A stretch of 64,000 nt of DNA from Hirundichthys speculiger (lineage: Eukaryota > Chordata > Actinopteri > Beloniformes > Exocoetidae). A program made the translations under genes and the position numbers. Within the stretch, counting starts at the first letter, position 1. The number at the start of each line of letters is the position of its first letter. The DNA lies in NCBI GenBank assembly GCA_018398805.1, contig JAGFBZ010000738.1, positions 310,001-374,000 of the forward strand, read 5' to 3'. Positions 22,457-36,289 of this stretch are shown piece by piece. The notes under the pieces are model-generated. The model did not search any database, had not been told where the DNA came from, and saw nothing but the letters and a program-made list of their open reading frames with translations.

Positions 22457-22639
22457 TTATATTAAACATAAAATAAAATCTTCTTGTGTAACACCTTTCA
22501 GAACGAGGGAAACAGAGTTGTACAGGCAATTTCCATCCCCTGTCGTCTTAATGAGTCTCAACTCTTTGTTTTTTGACGGCAACAACCGGAAGGAAAAGTG
22601 TGGCTGTTTCAGGAGAAAATCCCACAACAAATTAAACAA
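22457..22639 (-). pseudogene. OTU-type cysteine-protease domain fragment
   Basis: The minus frame contains LIKTTGDGNCLYNSVSLVLKG. GDGNCLYxS is the catalytic-Asp/Cys motif of OTU-fold deubiquitinases; fish genomes carry repeated OTU and vertnin-like sequences linked to mobile elements. Only this motif and about 30 upstream residues (LLPSKNKELRL) are present. The downstream His box is not found and the similarity breaks after LKG. I call it a fragment, not a gene. Confidence 0.6.
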
Positions 22640-22673
22640 TTAAGCACTGCAGTTAGTTCTCAGTATGATTGGG

Positions 22674-22720
22674 ATGTGGGTGTGTGTGTGTGTGTGTGTG
22701 TGTGGGGGGGGGGGGGGGGA
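22674..22720. repeat. (GT)n followed by G run
   Basis: A GT dinucleotide tract runs directly into about 16 G at about 22704-22719. Confidence 0.95.
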
Positions 22721-23339
22721 CAGACAGAATTTCAATAGGAAATTTCATCAGTTCACTATTGTTTTATTTGAAATATTTTTTTAATCAATGTCAATATGAT
22801 CACTACCTATAATGTTTATATGGTGATAGAAAAGTTTTGACAGATCGCGTATGAAAAATCCCTGTTATTGCCCACTATCACTACATTTCAGAAGCATTTA
22901 AAAGCATGTGTTGTAAGCCAGCCTGGCCCTTTAAGAAGGGGAGTAGCCTGATGGGTAATGTAGTTTGTGAGGTGCGGGCGGCTGAACGGAGCAAGTGAAG
23001 TGAGCATGAGCAGCGGCCGAGTGTTATGGATTTACCTTTCTCTTTCTCTCTCTCACACACACACACACACAATCACATAGATATGTATATAAACTTTTGT
23101 AAATCTTTTGTTTCTTTTTCACTAAATTTGCATATGTTCTAAGTCAATCTCATCTTTACAATATTCAATACTTAATAAACCATAAGATGGCATTTTTTTT
23201 AAAATCTTCTAAATAAATAAGCAAATTTTCACAAATTATTTTTGTAACCTTTATATCGTCACTCTTTTTTCACCTTATATAGTCATGTCCTCTGGTAAAA
23301 AGTTGTAAGCTTTGCAAACTTTCATCAGCCACAACAAAA

Positions 23340-23910
23340 ACATTTGGAATCAATCTGACCAAAGGAGGAGCTCCTTAAAGTACGAAGCCTGGAAATGGAC
23401 AAAATACTGGAAAAACTGCATAATCCATTCAAAATAGCAGATGTCCTGTAGGAGTTAGAGCAGGGGTCCGAGAGACTTTTTTCATAGGTCTGAGGCTGAT
23501 ACATCAGTCACACAACAATCACTTCTGTGGTTGAAAGTGGATGGTGGGGCTCGTCGATAAACTGAAAGTAAGTGCTGCTACTGAGCCCATTTTTTTCAAA
23601 CCCATAAAATATGTACCTTTTACGCACAACTAATGTGTGTGCAAAATTTCGTGAGTTTTCAAGCATATTAAGGCCACCGCAAAAAGCGTATCATTTAGGA
23701 GAAAAACTCAAATAAATAACTTGTTTATCAATATTAAACATACGGAATACAGTAGGGTCCTCGCACCCTTGGTGCTCGGGCCCTACGGATAATAATAATA
23801 ATAATAATAATAATAAGAAGAAGAAGAAGAAGAAGAAGAATAACATTGATAATAATTGAAAATACGAAATACAATAGGTCCTCGCATCCTCTGGGTTTGG
23901 GCCCAAAATA
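23340..23910. repeat. Dispersed repeat with (AAT/AAG)n tail, copy 1
   Basis: It shares a series of blocks with 54560-55042: AAAGTACGAAGCCTGGAAATG, CCAAGAGACTTTTTT-like, GATACATCAGTCACACAA, ACAACTAATGTGTGTGCAAAA, then trinucleotide tracts and GGGTCCTCGCACCCTTG followed by TCGGGCCCTA. The last motif recurs twice here (23755 and 23878). It is a fish repeat of unknown class, possibly non-LTR. Confidence 0.75.
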
Positions 23911-24129
23911 TGTAGGAGCACTAATGTTGTAGTCACAAAGTGTGTTCCTCAGTCCCCATCAGCCATGACTCTGTCTAGGCACGGAGCGCCCCCATGTGGC
24001 TGTAGGCTTGTGCAAATACAACTTTTTTCTGACACCTCATCTTTTTTTTTCTTTCCTTTGTGATTTACTCTTCCACAAATTAATTATGTGTTGCAGAAAA
24101 AGGGCCACAGTAAACTGACTTGATTCAAC

Positions 24130-24410
24130 AAACCAGAATATCATTATATTACATATTACATATTACAGTTTTATTATTACTGGTTTTGCACACTGTTTTT
24201 GTCTGTTTTTGCACACTGTTTTTGTCTACTTACTTTTTATTTAGTGTCTTGTTTTGCACACTGTTTTTTGTCTATTTATTGCCTATTTAGTGTCTATTTA
24301 ATGTCCTATCTATTTATGTATATTTTTGTATCTGCTGCAACAAGCCAATTTCCCCTCGGGGATTATTAAAGTATTTTCAATTCAATTCAATTCAATTCAA
24401 TTCAATTCAT
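24130..24410 (+). repeat. Non-LTR retroelement 3' tail with (CAATT)n
   Basis: Three repeats of TTTTGCACACTGTTTTTGTCT are followed by CAATTTCCCCTCGGGGATTA, TTAAAGTATTTTC and six to seven CAATT units. This stem-loop plus short tandem tail is the usual 3' end of fish LINEs. The opposite-strand counterpart is at 25460-25560. Confidence 0.7.
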
Positions 24411-24597
24411 TCTTTTATGTTTATGTACACCTGCACAAGTTTTTAAACACACACACATGCTGTCCAGATTCTTTCTGTGTGGAGTTTGCATTTTCTCCCT
24501 GTGCTTGAATAGGTATTCTCTACTGCTACTGCTAATATTCTTTTTTCTTCACTTTCTGTAATGTAATAAAACATTTCATAATTTTTTACTGAATTGT

Positions 24598-24786
24598 GTT
24601 ACCAGCGGGTCGTCCAGTCACTGGAAGGTTGGCGGTTCGATCCCGGCTCCGGGTCTGGCAGCACCTTGCATGGTAGCAGCCGCCCACTGGTGTGTGAATG
24701 GGTGAATGAGAGGCCATTGTAAACTGCTTTGAGAGCACCTTGGTGTGGATAAAGCTGTATATAAGTGCAGTCTGTTTACCATTTTT
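24598..24786 (+). mobile_element. tRNA-derived SINE, 5'-truncated
   Basis: A box-B-like GGTTCGATCCC lies at 24634-24644, followed by CACCTTGCATGGTAGC, GTGTGTGAATGGGTGAATGA and an end TCTGTTTACCATTTT. The box A half is missing. The full family member is at 63058-63286. Relationship to AFC-type percomorph SINEs is from recall. Confidence 0.82.
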
Positions 24787-25459
24787 TGAACACAACTCTG
24801 TTTGACATTGTGCTGCCTCTTGTTTGGTACTTGTGAAACCATTGTGAAGCCACGTCTATTAATTGAGGAGATCATCTTTGCTACAACTATCATAACTAGG
24901 CTACTTGCCTTAGTTTTTAGATACCAAGCTAACAGTCCCTGTGCCAGTGTCCAGTTTTTCTGTTTCAAAGTCGAGTTACAGTTAATGATGTTAATCATAT
25001 TTTCAAAGAAACATTCCATTTTTTTTTGTTAAATAGTTCTTGTGTCTTGGATTATTGCACCTTAACCTAAAACCTTTTTTCAATCATCATGGCCTAAATC
25101 AAGAAATCTCAGCCGCATCAGCTCTACATCCCTTTAAGTTATTCATTCAGCGTCCTTCCCAGCTAAGCTATTGTATTTAACAATGTCTTTTATAAAACCA
25201 CCTCAGGGTGTAACCTGCAGGAATACAAACACAGATTGTGTTGACACACCTGTCCGTTATGTGATTGAGACCTTGAAAGGATCTGGTTTTGCAAAGCTAA
25301 ACTGGATGAGTTCTACTGAAGTGAGGAGTCAGAAACCTGATATAAGAGTAAACCCGTAGTTCTCTCAGTAGATGTGAGACAAGCTGTTCCCATCGATCCA
25401 TTGAAGAGCATATTAAATGTAATATTGTAAATAGCTTTTAGACAACACTAACTATTCCA

Positions 25460-25560
25460 GCATTCTCCACCAAATTGAATTGAATTGAATTGGGTTGAAA
25501 ATACTTTATTAATCCCTTGCGGGAAATTCTTTCGTTGCAGTGCCTCATCCTATAAAAACA
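25460..25560 (-). repeat. Non-LTR 3' tail, antisense
   Basis: (TTGAA)n, then AATACTTTATTAATCCCTTG and CGGGAAATTC: the reverse complement of the 3' tail type seen at 24345-24410. Confidence 0.7.
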
Positions 25561-25779
25561 ACAATACTCTACGTATAAAATAAGTAAATTAACACTTATA
25601 TTACCAAGTTAAATTATAAGAATAGACATTGAGATTTTATAGCTACACAGTCATGTAGCATGTAGACATTGACATGCAGTGTACCGGCTGTTGTCTAAAA
25701 GGCATGCACGCTCACGTGCAAGTCCAATGCAAAGTTATTGGAACATAAATACCGCGGGACATAATAGCATCCTGTGTCC

Positions 25780-25935
25780 CGTGCAGGTCGTACCGAACCG
25801 TACCGTGTTTTACCGAGTACCGTTGCATCCCTAATATATTAGGGCTGGGCAAGTTAACGTGTTATTATCGCGTTAACGCATTCATTTATTAACGCTGACA
25901 TTTATTGTCTCGCGAGTTAACGCACGTTGCTCACA
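25780..25935. mobile_element. Two adjacent hAT-like ends
   Basis: TACCGAACCGTACCGTG...CCGTTGCATCCCTA (to 25834) is the right end of one hAT-type repeat. TAGGGCTGGGCAAGTTAACG (from 25847) with GCGTTAACGC palindromes is the left end of another. Complete elements could not be delimited. Confidence 0.55.
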
Positions 25936-26003
25936 AGCTTTTGTTTTGAAAAGTCTGTTACTGGCTGCTGCGGAACGGGAAGACAATTTGTAGGTAAACT
26001 TAA

Positions 26004-26411
26004 AGGTGGGGTAGGTGTTCTTTTTTTGCAGCACTTTTTTTACAATATTGCCTGAAAACCTTTTCACATTCCCATTGCACCCACTGAAATAAAATGTTTG
26101 CAAAAAAAAAAAAAAAACGTTTTGGTCCGGTCTAGAGGGTATAATCAGAGAATAACTCTGACCAATCAATGTACTGATCATCTTTACATTTATTGGCTGC
26201 CTAATAAGTCCATCAAATATCAATGCACTCCCACCCCTCCCTCCCTCCCTGCGGTTCATGTAGTCGTGAATCGTGTGAAGGCGTGGTTTCGAGGGGTGAG
26301 CTGAAGAGGAGGAGGCGGAGCCTTTGGGAGGAGGGAGGGAGTGTATATTTTCAAAATCTCACTCGAGTTGGATTGCTGGAACCGTTTTTTCAAAGAACAC
26401 CTACCCCACCT
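26004..26411. mobile_element. TTAA-flanked MITE (Kolobok- or piggyBac-like)
   Basis: The element is 408 bp and starts AGGTGGGGTAGGTGTTCTTT with a matching end AAAGAACACCTACCCCACCT. Both sides carry TTAA (26000-26003, 26412-26415). TTAA targets are used by piggyBac and Kolobok; the AGG start favours Kolobok. It is non-coding, with a CCCTCCCTCCCT stretch inside. Confidence 0.88.
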
Positions 26412-26715
26412 TTAAGAAAAAAGCTAAAACAGACATGGAGAGCGGAAAAAATCTGTGAACTTTACAGTTCAGGTGGCAACTCAGGTAGTAATATTAACAA
26501 ATTTGTCTAAAAAAAAAAAAATTCTGGACTGCAGCAAAACATTTGCGTCATTCCTCCATGTTCCATCAGATCTGCTCCATGTGTTCACTGTCCTGCCGTT
26601 CTCTTACTGATTATTTCAGTGTGGCTCCATCTAGTGGCACAGATGTGTAACGACAACAGAAAGTCCAGTCATCGATTATAAAACAAATTCAGTTCTATGG
26701 CCCGTTTTTTATTTC

Positions 26716-26716
<1 letters not shown>

Positions 26717-26801
<85 letters not shown>

Positions 26802-26849
26802 ATATATATGTATATATATATATATATTATATATATATATATATATACC
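26717..26849. repeat. (AT)n microsatellite
   Basis: TA dinucleotide tract with a few G or C interruptions. Confidence 0.95.
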
Positions 26850-27164
26850 ATATATCATATAGTTGTATGATGTTGCTGGTGCCGTTGAAGTTAGGCTGTC
26901 TCTTTGCCTTCAATATCTCGCTTCCACGTTCTGTGGATGTTTGATAATTGAATCTGAATTATACATTGGCCAGCAGTACAACATTTCCAGTATTTTAATT
27001 ACTTTAGTGGACACCTTGGCCTTGTCTCCGAATTGGTGCCTGATCAAAATATGAATTCATTTCATGCTGAACAGTAGGAACACCTTTGGGATTTTCGGAT
27101 GGACTGGCAAACATTTATTAAGTCATTAATTAAACGCACATTTTTCATCCTTTCAATAGGCTAC

Positions 27165-27275
27165 AGCAGGAGTGGCCAAAGTCGGTCTCCTGCAGGTTTT
27201 GCATGTTTCCCTGCTTTAACACACCTGATCCTATTTAATGACCATCATCATCTTGTAATCAAGGTCAGCACATGT
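27165..27275 (+). repeat. Short dispersed repeat, copy 1
   Basis: CCTGCAGGTTTTGCATGTTTC then CCTGCTTTAACACACCTGAT resembles 44205-44280 (CCTGCATGTCTTAGATGTTTC, CCTGCTTACACCTGA). Both are short remnants of a fish repeat. Confidence 0.55.
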
Positions 27276-27784
27276 CTAGTAATGACAGCCACTTGTATCG
27301 GGGTGTGAAGAATTTCAAGTGTGGTAAAAAAAAAAAAATTCTCATCGATTTCAAAGGCATTCACTAGTGTTGGGTAAACTCTATTCTGCTGTTTGGAAAT
27401 AACCGCTAAAGATGACATCTCCGTTGGGTCCGCCTCCTTTTTTCAATGAATCATCCCTCTTTATTAAGACCGCCTCCATTCCGGATTTGCCCTGGTAGGT
27501 TTATCTGAGCCCAAAGTGCCGAAGTGCAAACGTTGCAGACTACACAAGACAGAACCACAATGCTAACTCGTTCACGAAATAGTGTAAAATAAGAGTAGCA
27601 GCCCACGTCGTTTGTAGGTAAAAACTTACCGAGAAGATGGAAGATGCTCAGTTCACAGTTCAGTGTGTTTCTTCACAACACTGAGACATGTAAACATGTA
27701 TACACATCCATAATGTATAATAATAAACAAATCTTAAGGAGGTTTTTAACAGGCTCCCTCCCTCAATCGTACCCGCCCCTTGCG

Positions 27785-28170
27785 ATTTATTGAAGATTTT
27801 AACAGTAAATTACAGCTGGCTATAGATACAGCTGCTCCTCTGAAAACAAAAAAACATGAAAATAAAACCCACATCTCCATGGACAAATAATACTGAACTA
27901 AAGAGAACTCAAACGGAATTGCAGGGTGGCGGAAAAACAAAATGACCATAAATCAACAAATATTTTCTGAACAACAAAAAATATACAATAAAGCCATCCG
28001 GAATGCCCGCAATAACTATTTCTCAAAATTAATTAATAACCACAAGAATAACCCCAGAACTCTGTTTTCAACATTCAACAAACTAATCAACCCTGATTCC
28101 AACAAACCCTCTTTCAAACCTTCTGACTCTCTTTGTGAGGCTTTTGCAGACCACTTCAGGAGGAACATGT
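27785..28170 (+). pseudogene. LINE ORF fragment, region between endonuclease and RT
   Basis: One frame gives FNSKLQLAIDTAAPLKTKK then stops. A second gives YNKAIRNARNNYFSKLI, NPRTLFSTFNKLINP and SLCEAFADHFRR. This order, from an APLKTK block to a YY-rich arm to TLFxTxNxLxNP to LCExFAxFF, belongs to the linker upstream of the reverse transcriptase in L2/CR1-type fish LINEs. It is broken and truncated. Confidence 0.8.
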
Positions 28171-28189
28171 TTGTACTTAGCGTTTACTT

Positions 28190-29300
28190 GTTTGACAAGT
28201 AGTCTGAATAGTGGGAAAAAGTCTCCTCTACTAGTTAACATGTGAGAAAGATATCAGTGTCACTCGTTACCTTGTCACTCTCTTTGGATCTAACTAGCTG
28301 ACTAGTAAAACAACATATTTCTTACTTGTCAATTGGTGGTAACAACTGGTTTCCAACCAGTGTAACATGTGAGCACATGTGAGCACTGTGTACCTCACTA
28401 GTCAACTAGTAATTTTGTTTAGCCTCAGTAGTTAACTGGCAAACTCAAAATGGACCCCAGCTAGGTAACTAGTTAAAAACTTGCCTTGACAAGTTAACAT
28501 TTAAGTTACATCATGTAGCAACTTGCTTACCAGTTGCAGCTTCCCAGGCCTACATGTTATCTAGTGTGCAACATGCAAATGAAATGGGTGCAATACTAGT
28601 AAAACCCAGAGTCAAGGTTGGCTGGCATTTTAAATTCTGACTCAAAGAACCAATAAGAAGGCCCTGTGCATACTTTTACCCACCCCCTTATTTGAATTTC
28701 ATTCAACTAGTTAACTAGTATGCACATTGGTTTTGAACTAGTTTACAAGCTAAGATTTTGACATTCACTAGTTCACAAGTTAAGCAGAATGTTTCTAACT
28801 AGTGCAACACGTGGGCATTTCGGACCTCACTAGATTGCTAGAAAAGATTCTTAGCCAAACTAGTTCACTAGTAATACACAGAGGTTTCTACCCTCTCAAG
28901 TGACAGTATCAGGATCTTTATTTTTTCACAAGTGAACATTTCTCACTCCTAGTAGTAAACAAGTGAAGATATTTGATAGTTGCTAGTTAACTAGTAAACA
29001 CAACCCTATGTGATCTAGTTAACATGTCTTCTAATTTGTTCTAGTTTCATCTAGTTAACTAGTTTGGCCTGAAGGTCCACTAGTGTGTTAAAAAGGTGAC
29101 TAGCATTAACTTTGACACTACTAGTGCAAGACATGGCTTCACTAGTGCAGCCTCTGCTTAAACTAGCTGGAAAAAAGTGTTACAAGTTGCTTTAAAATTG
29201 TGACTAGTATAACCCTTTGTTCAACTAGTGCAACACAAGACTGAACTAGTGTTAAAAATGTTCAACTCGTGTAGGTAAAGTGCCAACTAGTAAAGAGAAC
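28190..29300. repeat. ACTAGT-dense tract of unknown origin
   Basis: I count about 22 ACTAGT hexamers in about 1.1 kb (random expectation about 0.3), often as GTTAACTAGT, CACTAGTGCAA or AACTAGTAAA. Related variants CTAGTTAAC, CAAGTTAAC and CTAGTTCAC fill the gaps. Spacing is irregular, about 20-90 bp, so it is not a simple tandem array. There is no open frame and no clear terminal repeats. It follows a LINE fragment directly. Confidence 0.85.
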
Positions 29301-29429
29301 TGAAGTCTGATATCAAGGATGTGGAATAAATGCTCAAACGGCTTGCCATACACACCCTTACTATATACACACTGCATCACAAGATAAAAACAGGAAAAAG
29401 TGTGAAAAAAACACACACAGTTTCTTAAA

Positions 29430-29740
29430 TTAAGTTTGTGGAACAGGAAAGGTCACAGAACAGGAAACAAGGAAACAGTAAAGAGACTAGACTTAAAATA
29501 ACAAGAAAAATATCAACGCTACTAAGTTGTTTTTCAAGAATCAGCAGTGCAGTCATTGGTGCACACAGACAAGGAAACAGGATCAGGAAAGTCAGACAGG
29601 AAACAAGACAAAGGCAGACCTTCAAAATAAAGCAGGAAGTTCAGACAAAACAGAAAAAAACAGCTAAGAAAATACCACTAACACTGAAAAAACCTTTCAG
29701 AAATAATAAATTTAACACCAGACTAACCCTAAATCAAGAC
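29430..29740. repeat. Purine-rich retroelement remnant, LTR-like
   Basis: Strings such as GAAACAAGACAAAGGCAGACC, CTTCAAAATAAAGCAGGAAG and repeated GGAAACA resemble the order at 53860-53960 (GAAGACAAGACAGACCC, TTCAAAGTAAAACAGGAACC). It is likely a solo remnant of the same family. Boundaries are unclear. Confidence 0.4.
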
Positions 29741-30035
29741 AAATAGCATGTTCAAATGTACAATTAGGCTTTACAATTCTTAAGAAATATGAAATAGGTT
29801 CAAATACTAAAGTCAGTAACAACACTATTAAATTTAGAATCCAGGCTATAATTGTACAAAATCTTAATTTCTTGCTAGGTTGGATGTCATCAGTGTGCAT
29901 GTAACAATAAAGAGATGCAAATACTGATATACCAACCAGCCCTACAATCTATGCATGTGACTGATCGGTTTTTATCTGTAAATAAGCAGAAAGGCACATA
30001 TTTTAATTTACTGTGTTTCTCTTATGTGCCCCCAG

Positions 30036-30573
30036 ATGAGATGGCAGTGTAAAACCTGTGGATTCAGAGCAACGACAAGGGGTGATCTTCTGACCCATTA
30101 CATTACTCATGTCTGAAGGATCCAGGAAGCTCTTCAGGTCTCAGTGGATGGCAAACTAGCATTAAATACAAAACGGCTAACTACAGAACAAAGCTAAGAG
30201 GGTATGGTATGCCAGATGTTATGCAATTCTCTGAAACATAAATGCCATGATGACAGGAAGTCTGCTAAAAATGTCAAAAAGGTGTTCAAACCATGAAGGA
30301 CCACTGGCCTGCCCTGTCTAACTGTTCTCAAGTGAGTATTGTTTGTAATTACTTTTCAGAGATAAGAAATGAAAATGTGAGAATGATTTTAGTAAGGAAG
30401 TTGCAAAGAATTTTCTCTAATTTGCTTCATCAAGTTCTTGATGTCAAAGTAGCAACGAGGCAAAAATGGCAAAATAACATTGTCCTTAATGGAGGAGCAG
30501 CGAGAATGTCCGACCTAGCAACAGTAACTAGGAAGGGGGCGGTGCTTACTGAAAGGTCAATTGTTTTAATTTA
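30036..30573 (+). pseudogene. C2H2 zinc-finger gene remnant of a multicopy fish family
   Basis: After TTATGTGCCCCCAG, a frame of 26 codons (30036-30116) encodes MRWQCKTCGFRATTRG then DLLTHYITHV and a stop: C-x2-C-x12-H-x3-H, a classical C2H2 finger. Further on, 30293 opens MKDHWPALSNCSQ, then GGAARMSDLATVTRKGAVL. Many uncharacterised fish proteins pair such a finger with a (K/D)RWPALFxxxQ block; this looks like a decayed member. Stops and lost segments rule out an intact product. Confidence 0.5.
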
Positions 30574-30584
30574 GCCACACTGGA

Positions 30585-31845
<1,261 letters not shown>

Positions 31846-31849
31846 CAAA

Positions 31850-32780
31850 ATGAAATTTGGTACACACACACTTGAGATGTAAAATAAGCAAATATTTGTG
31901 CTAGAATGTCCACAAAAAAGAAAAATATTTAGGCTTTAATTGCCAATGTGCTTGTTATTGTAATAGATGCTGCAGGAGAGGAATAACCTCAAAGCTGGTT
32001 TAAAAAAGCACACTAAATATGTTTAGAACTACAAATGAAATAATATTTTTCTTCTCTTATGTAACAGCTTGTTTTCGGTGGAACTGTTTGCATAGTACAA
32101 TTTAGATTCAGACACGATCAGCTGGCCAATTTGATGTTTAGCTTATATCAGACACAGTGGGCAAGGTGAACAAGTGATTTAGCCAGTGATTAAAGCGCAA
32201 ATGTCGCGATTTATTTCAGCCAAAGCACCTTTTGCGTTCACAACCCACCCGGCATCTACCAACGGTGGCTCTGCGCATGCGCGATATGTGATCCAGACGC
32301 GGAGGGGTGAACGTCTCCTGTGATGACTCCAGCTGACAGGACCCTGGACCCTGTCCTTTCAGGACCATCTGCTGTGGACTGGGTCGGCTATGAGAGAGTT
32401 TGGACGGCAAGGCAGCAGCTAGTGATGGGTTGATGGCGCTTCATGGAACATTTCAACACACTGCCCAACTGTATTGATACGTGTCGATACTGTGTGACTG
32501 AATACTGACACCTGGACATTAAAAATCCCTACAGGCAACCGAGTTGCCAGACTCAACTGACACCAATATGATGACCTAGTATGAAATAATAAAATATAAG
32601 TCATTGCATTGGCCATAATATTCAGGTTATGGTGTTTTAGAAAGTACAACTTCTTTTTGTACTCTGACATGTCACATACACGATACTTTAATAATCTATT
32701 GACAAATATTGACAAGGCTATTTAGACTTTGTTACTGATGTTGCCAATTGCCAATTATTTTGCACCAGTTGTTGCTGTGG
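31850..32780. other. Intergenic stretch, nothing firmly recognised
   Basis: A GC-rich patch (about 32200-32420) is followed by GTGATGGGTTGATGGCGCTTC at 32421, which resembles a hAT end, but no partner end was found. No gene is visible. Confidence 0.35.
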
Positions 32781-32819
32781 AAGACATTCTGCCTTGCTCC
32801 AGTACCAACTAGTCCTAAT

Positions 32820-32945
32820 CTTCTCCTAAGGACTATAGATCTGTAGCCCTAACATCCCACATCATGAAAGTCCTGGAGAGACTTTTATCAGCCCACCTGA
32901 ATAAGGAAACAAGCACCTTTCAGGATCCACTGCAATATGCATGTC
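32820..32945 (+). pseudogene. LINE reverse-transcriptase fragment
   Basis: The frame from 32828 reads KDYRSVALTSHIMKVLERLL then LNKETSTFQDPLQYA. (N/K)DYRPVALTSxxMKxxERLxxxxL...DPLQFAY is the fingers region of fish LINE RTs (Rex1/CR1-type). Only this block survives. Confidence 0.75.
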
Positions 32946-33580
32946 ATCCTGCCGCCCCCCCTCCCCACATACACACACACCCTTTTTTAAGAACAATATT
33001 TCTGCATGGACCATAACTCCGTGCTCAAGATACATAAACCATATGTGAACTGTCTGTGCAACTTGGCAGGTCATCTTTAGTTTATATCTTATGTGTGTCG
33101 TACAATTTTTGAATTGGTTGTGCTATCTCTGTGCCACTGTCTTCACTTTAGCTCCACTCATTTATTCTGTAAAAAGAGCTGCTACAGTCCCCATTCTTGA
33201 TAAACTGGAGATTTCCTAGAGAAAGAGAAAATACTGAAAATCTCAAGTGTGGCAATACATGTACAGTTCCTGTTGCAAGTTTCCCTTTGTGTTATTTAAT
33301 TTGTGTTTTTTTTTTTTTAGCTACGTGACCTGCTGTCGCTAATGACCTGTATTTTGGTATTGCTTTTTCATCCATACTGAGAAAAATGAAGATAATAATT
33401 TTATTGACAGTTCAAAACGATTCACCATCTTTCTGACGTGGCTAATCACAGCATTTAAAAACGAAGTAAAATCTACACAGCGTGCCTCGTTTCTGTTCCG
33501 CCATCACGACAAGAGTCCATTGTCCCCGGATTAGACTTTCGTCACATGATTACCAGGAAAGTGATTGACAGGTGAGTTAG

Positions 33581-33706
33581 CCAATAGCGGAAAAGCTCTT
33601 GTAAATTCGATTGGTTTAAATTTACGTTCGTAAAATTACGTACATCGTTGTAGCCAATACACACTTGGATTGAGGAGTTAAAGGTGGTCCTTATTGTATT
33701 ATAAAA
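33581..33706 (+). promoter_or_regulatory. Beta-tubulin core promoter
   Basis: CCAAT boxes lie at 33581-33585 and 33654-33658, with an inverted one (ATTGG) at 33610-33614, and a TATA box TATAAAA at 33700-33706. Transcription would start near 33731, leaving a 5' UTR of about 50 nt. CCAAT triplets upstream of TATA suggest NF-Y use. Confidence 0.75.
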
Positions 33707-33783
33707 GAGAGCGCTCAGTCGTTGAGCACACTCTTAAAAGAAAACTGCTAATTCTCGCTAACGCCTCCTAACTAACGGTAAAA

Positions 33784-36138
<2,355 letters not shown>

Positions 36139-36234
36139 TCTGTCAATGTGGACCTGCCCCCCCTGAAAAGAGTTCAGAAAGTAAAGTTGAGGGACAACCT
36201 CATGTTATGTTATGTTCAGTTTTTGATGTCCTAA

Positions 36235-36260
36235 AATAAAGTTCTACAGCATGTATTATG
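36235..36260 (+). terminator. Beta-tubulin polyadenylation signal
   Basis: AATAAA (36235-36240) follows the stop codon by about 97 nt. A T-rich tract at 36265-36287 may form the downstream element. Confidence 0.85.
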
Positions 36261-36289
36261 GTGTCTTTTTTTTTTTTTTTTTTTTTGTT

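Noticed and set aside
29430..29740. 102-codon Lys/Gln-rich frame as a gene
   Set aside because: It is a translation of purine-rich retroelement-like sequence similar to 53860-53960.
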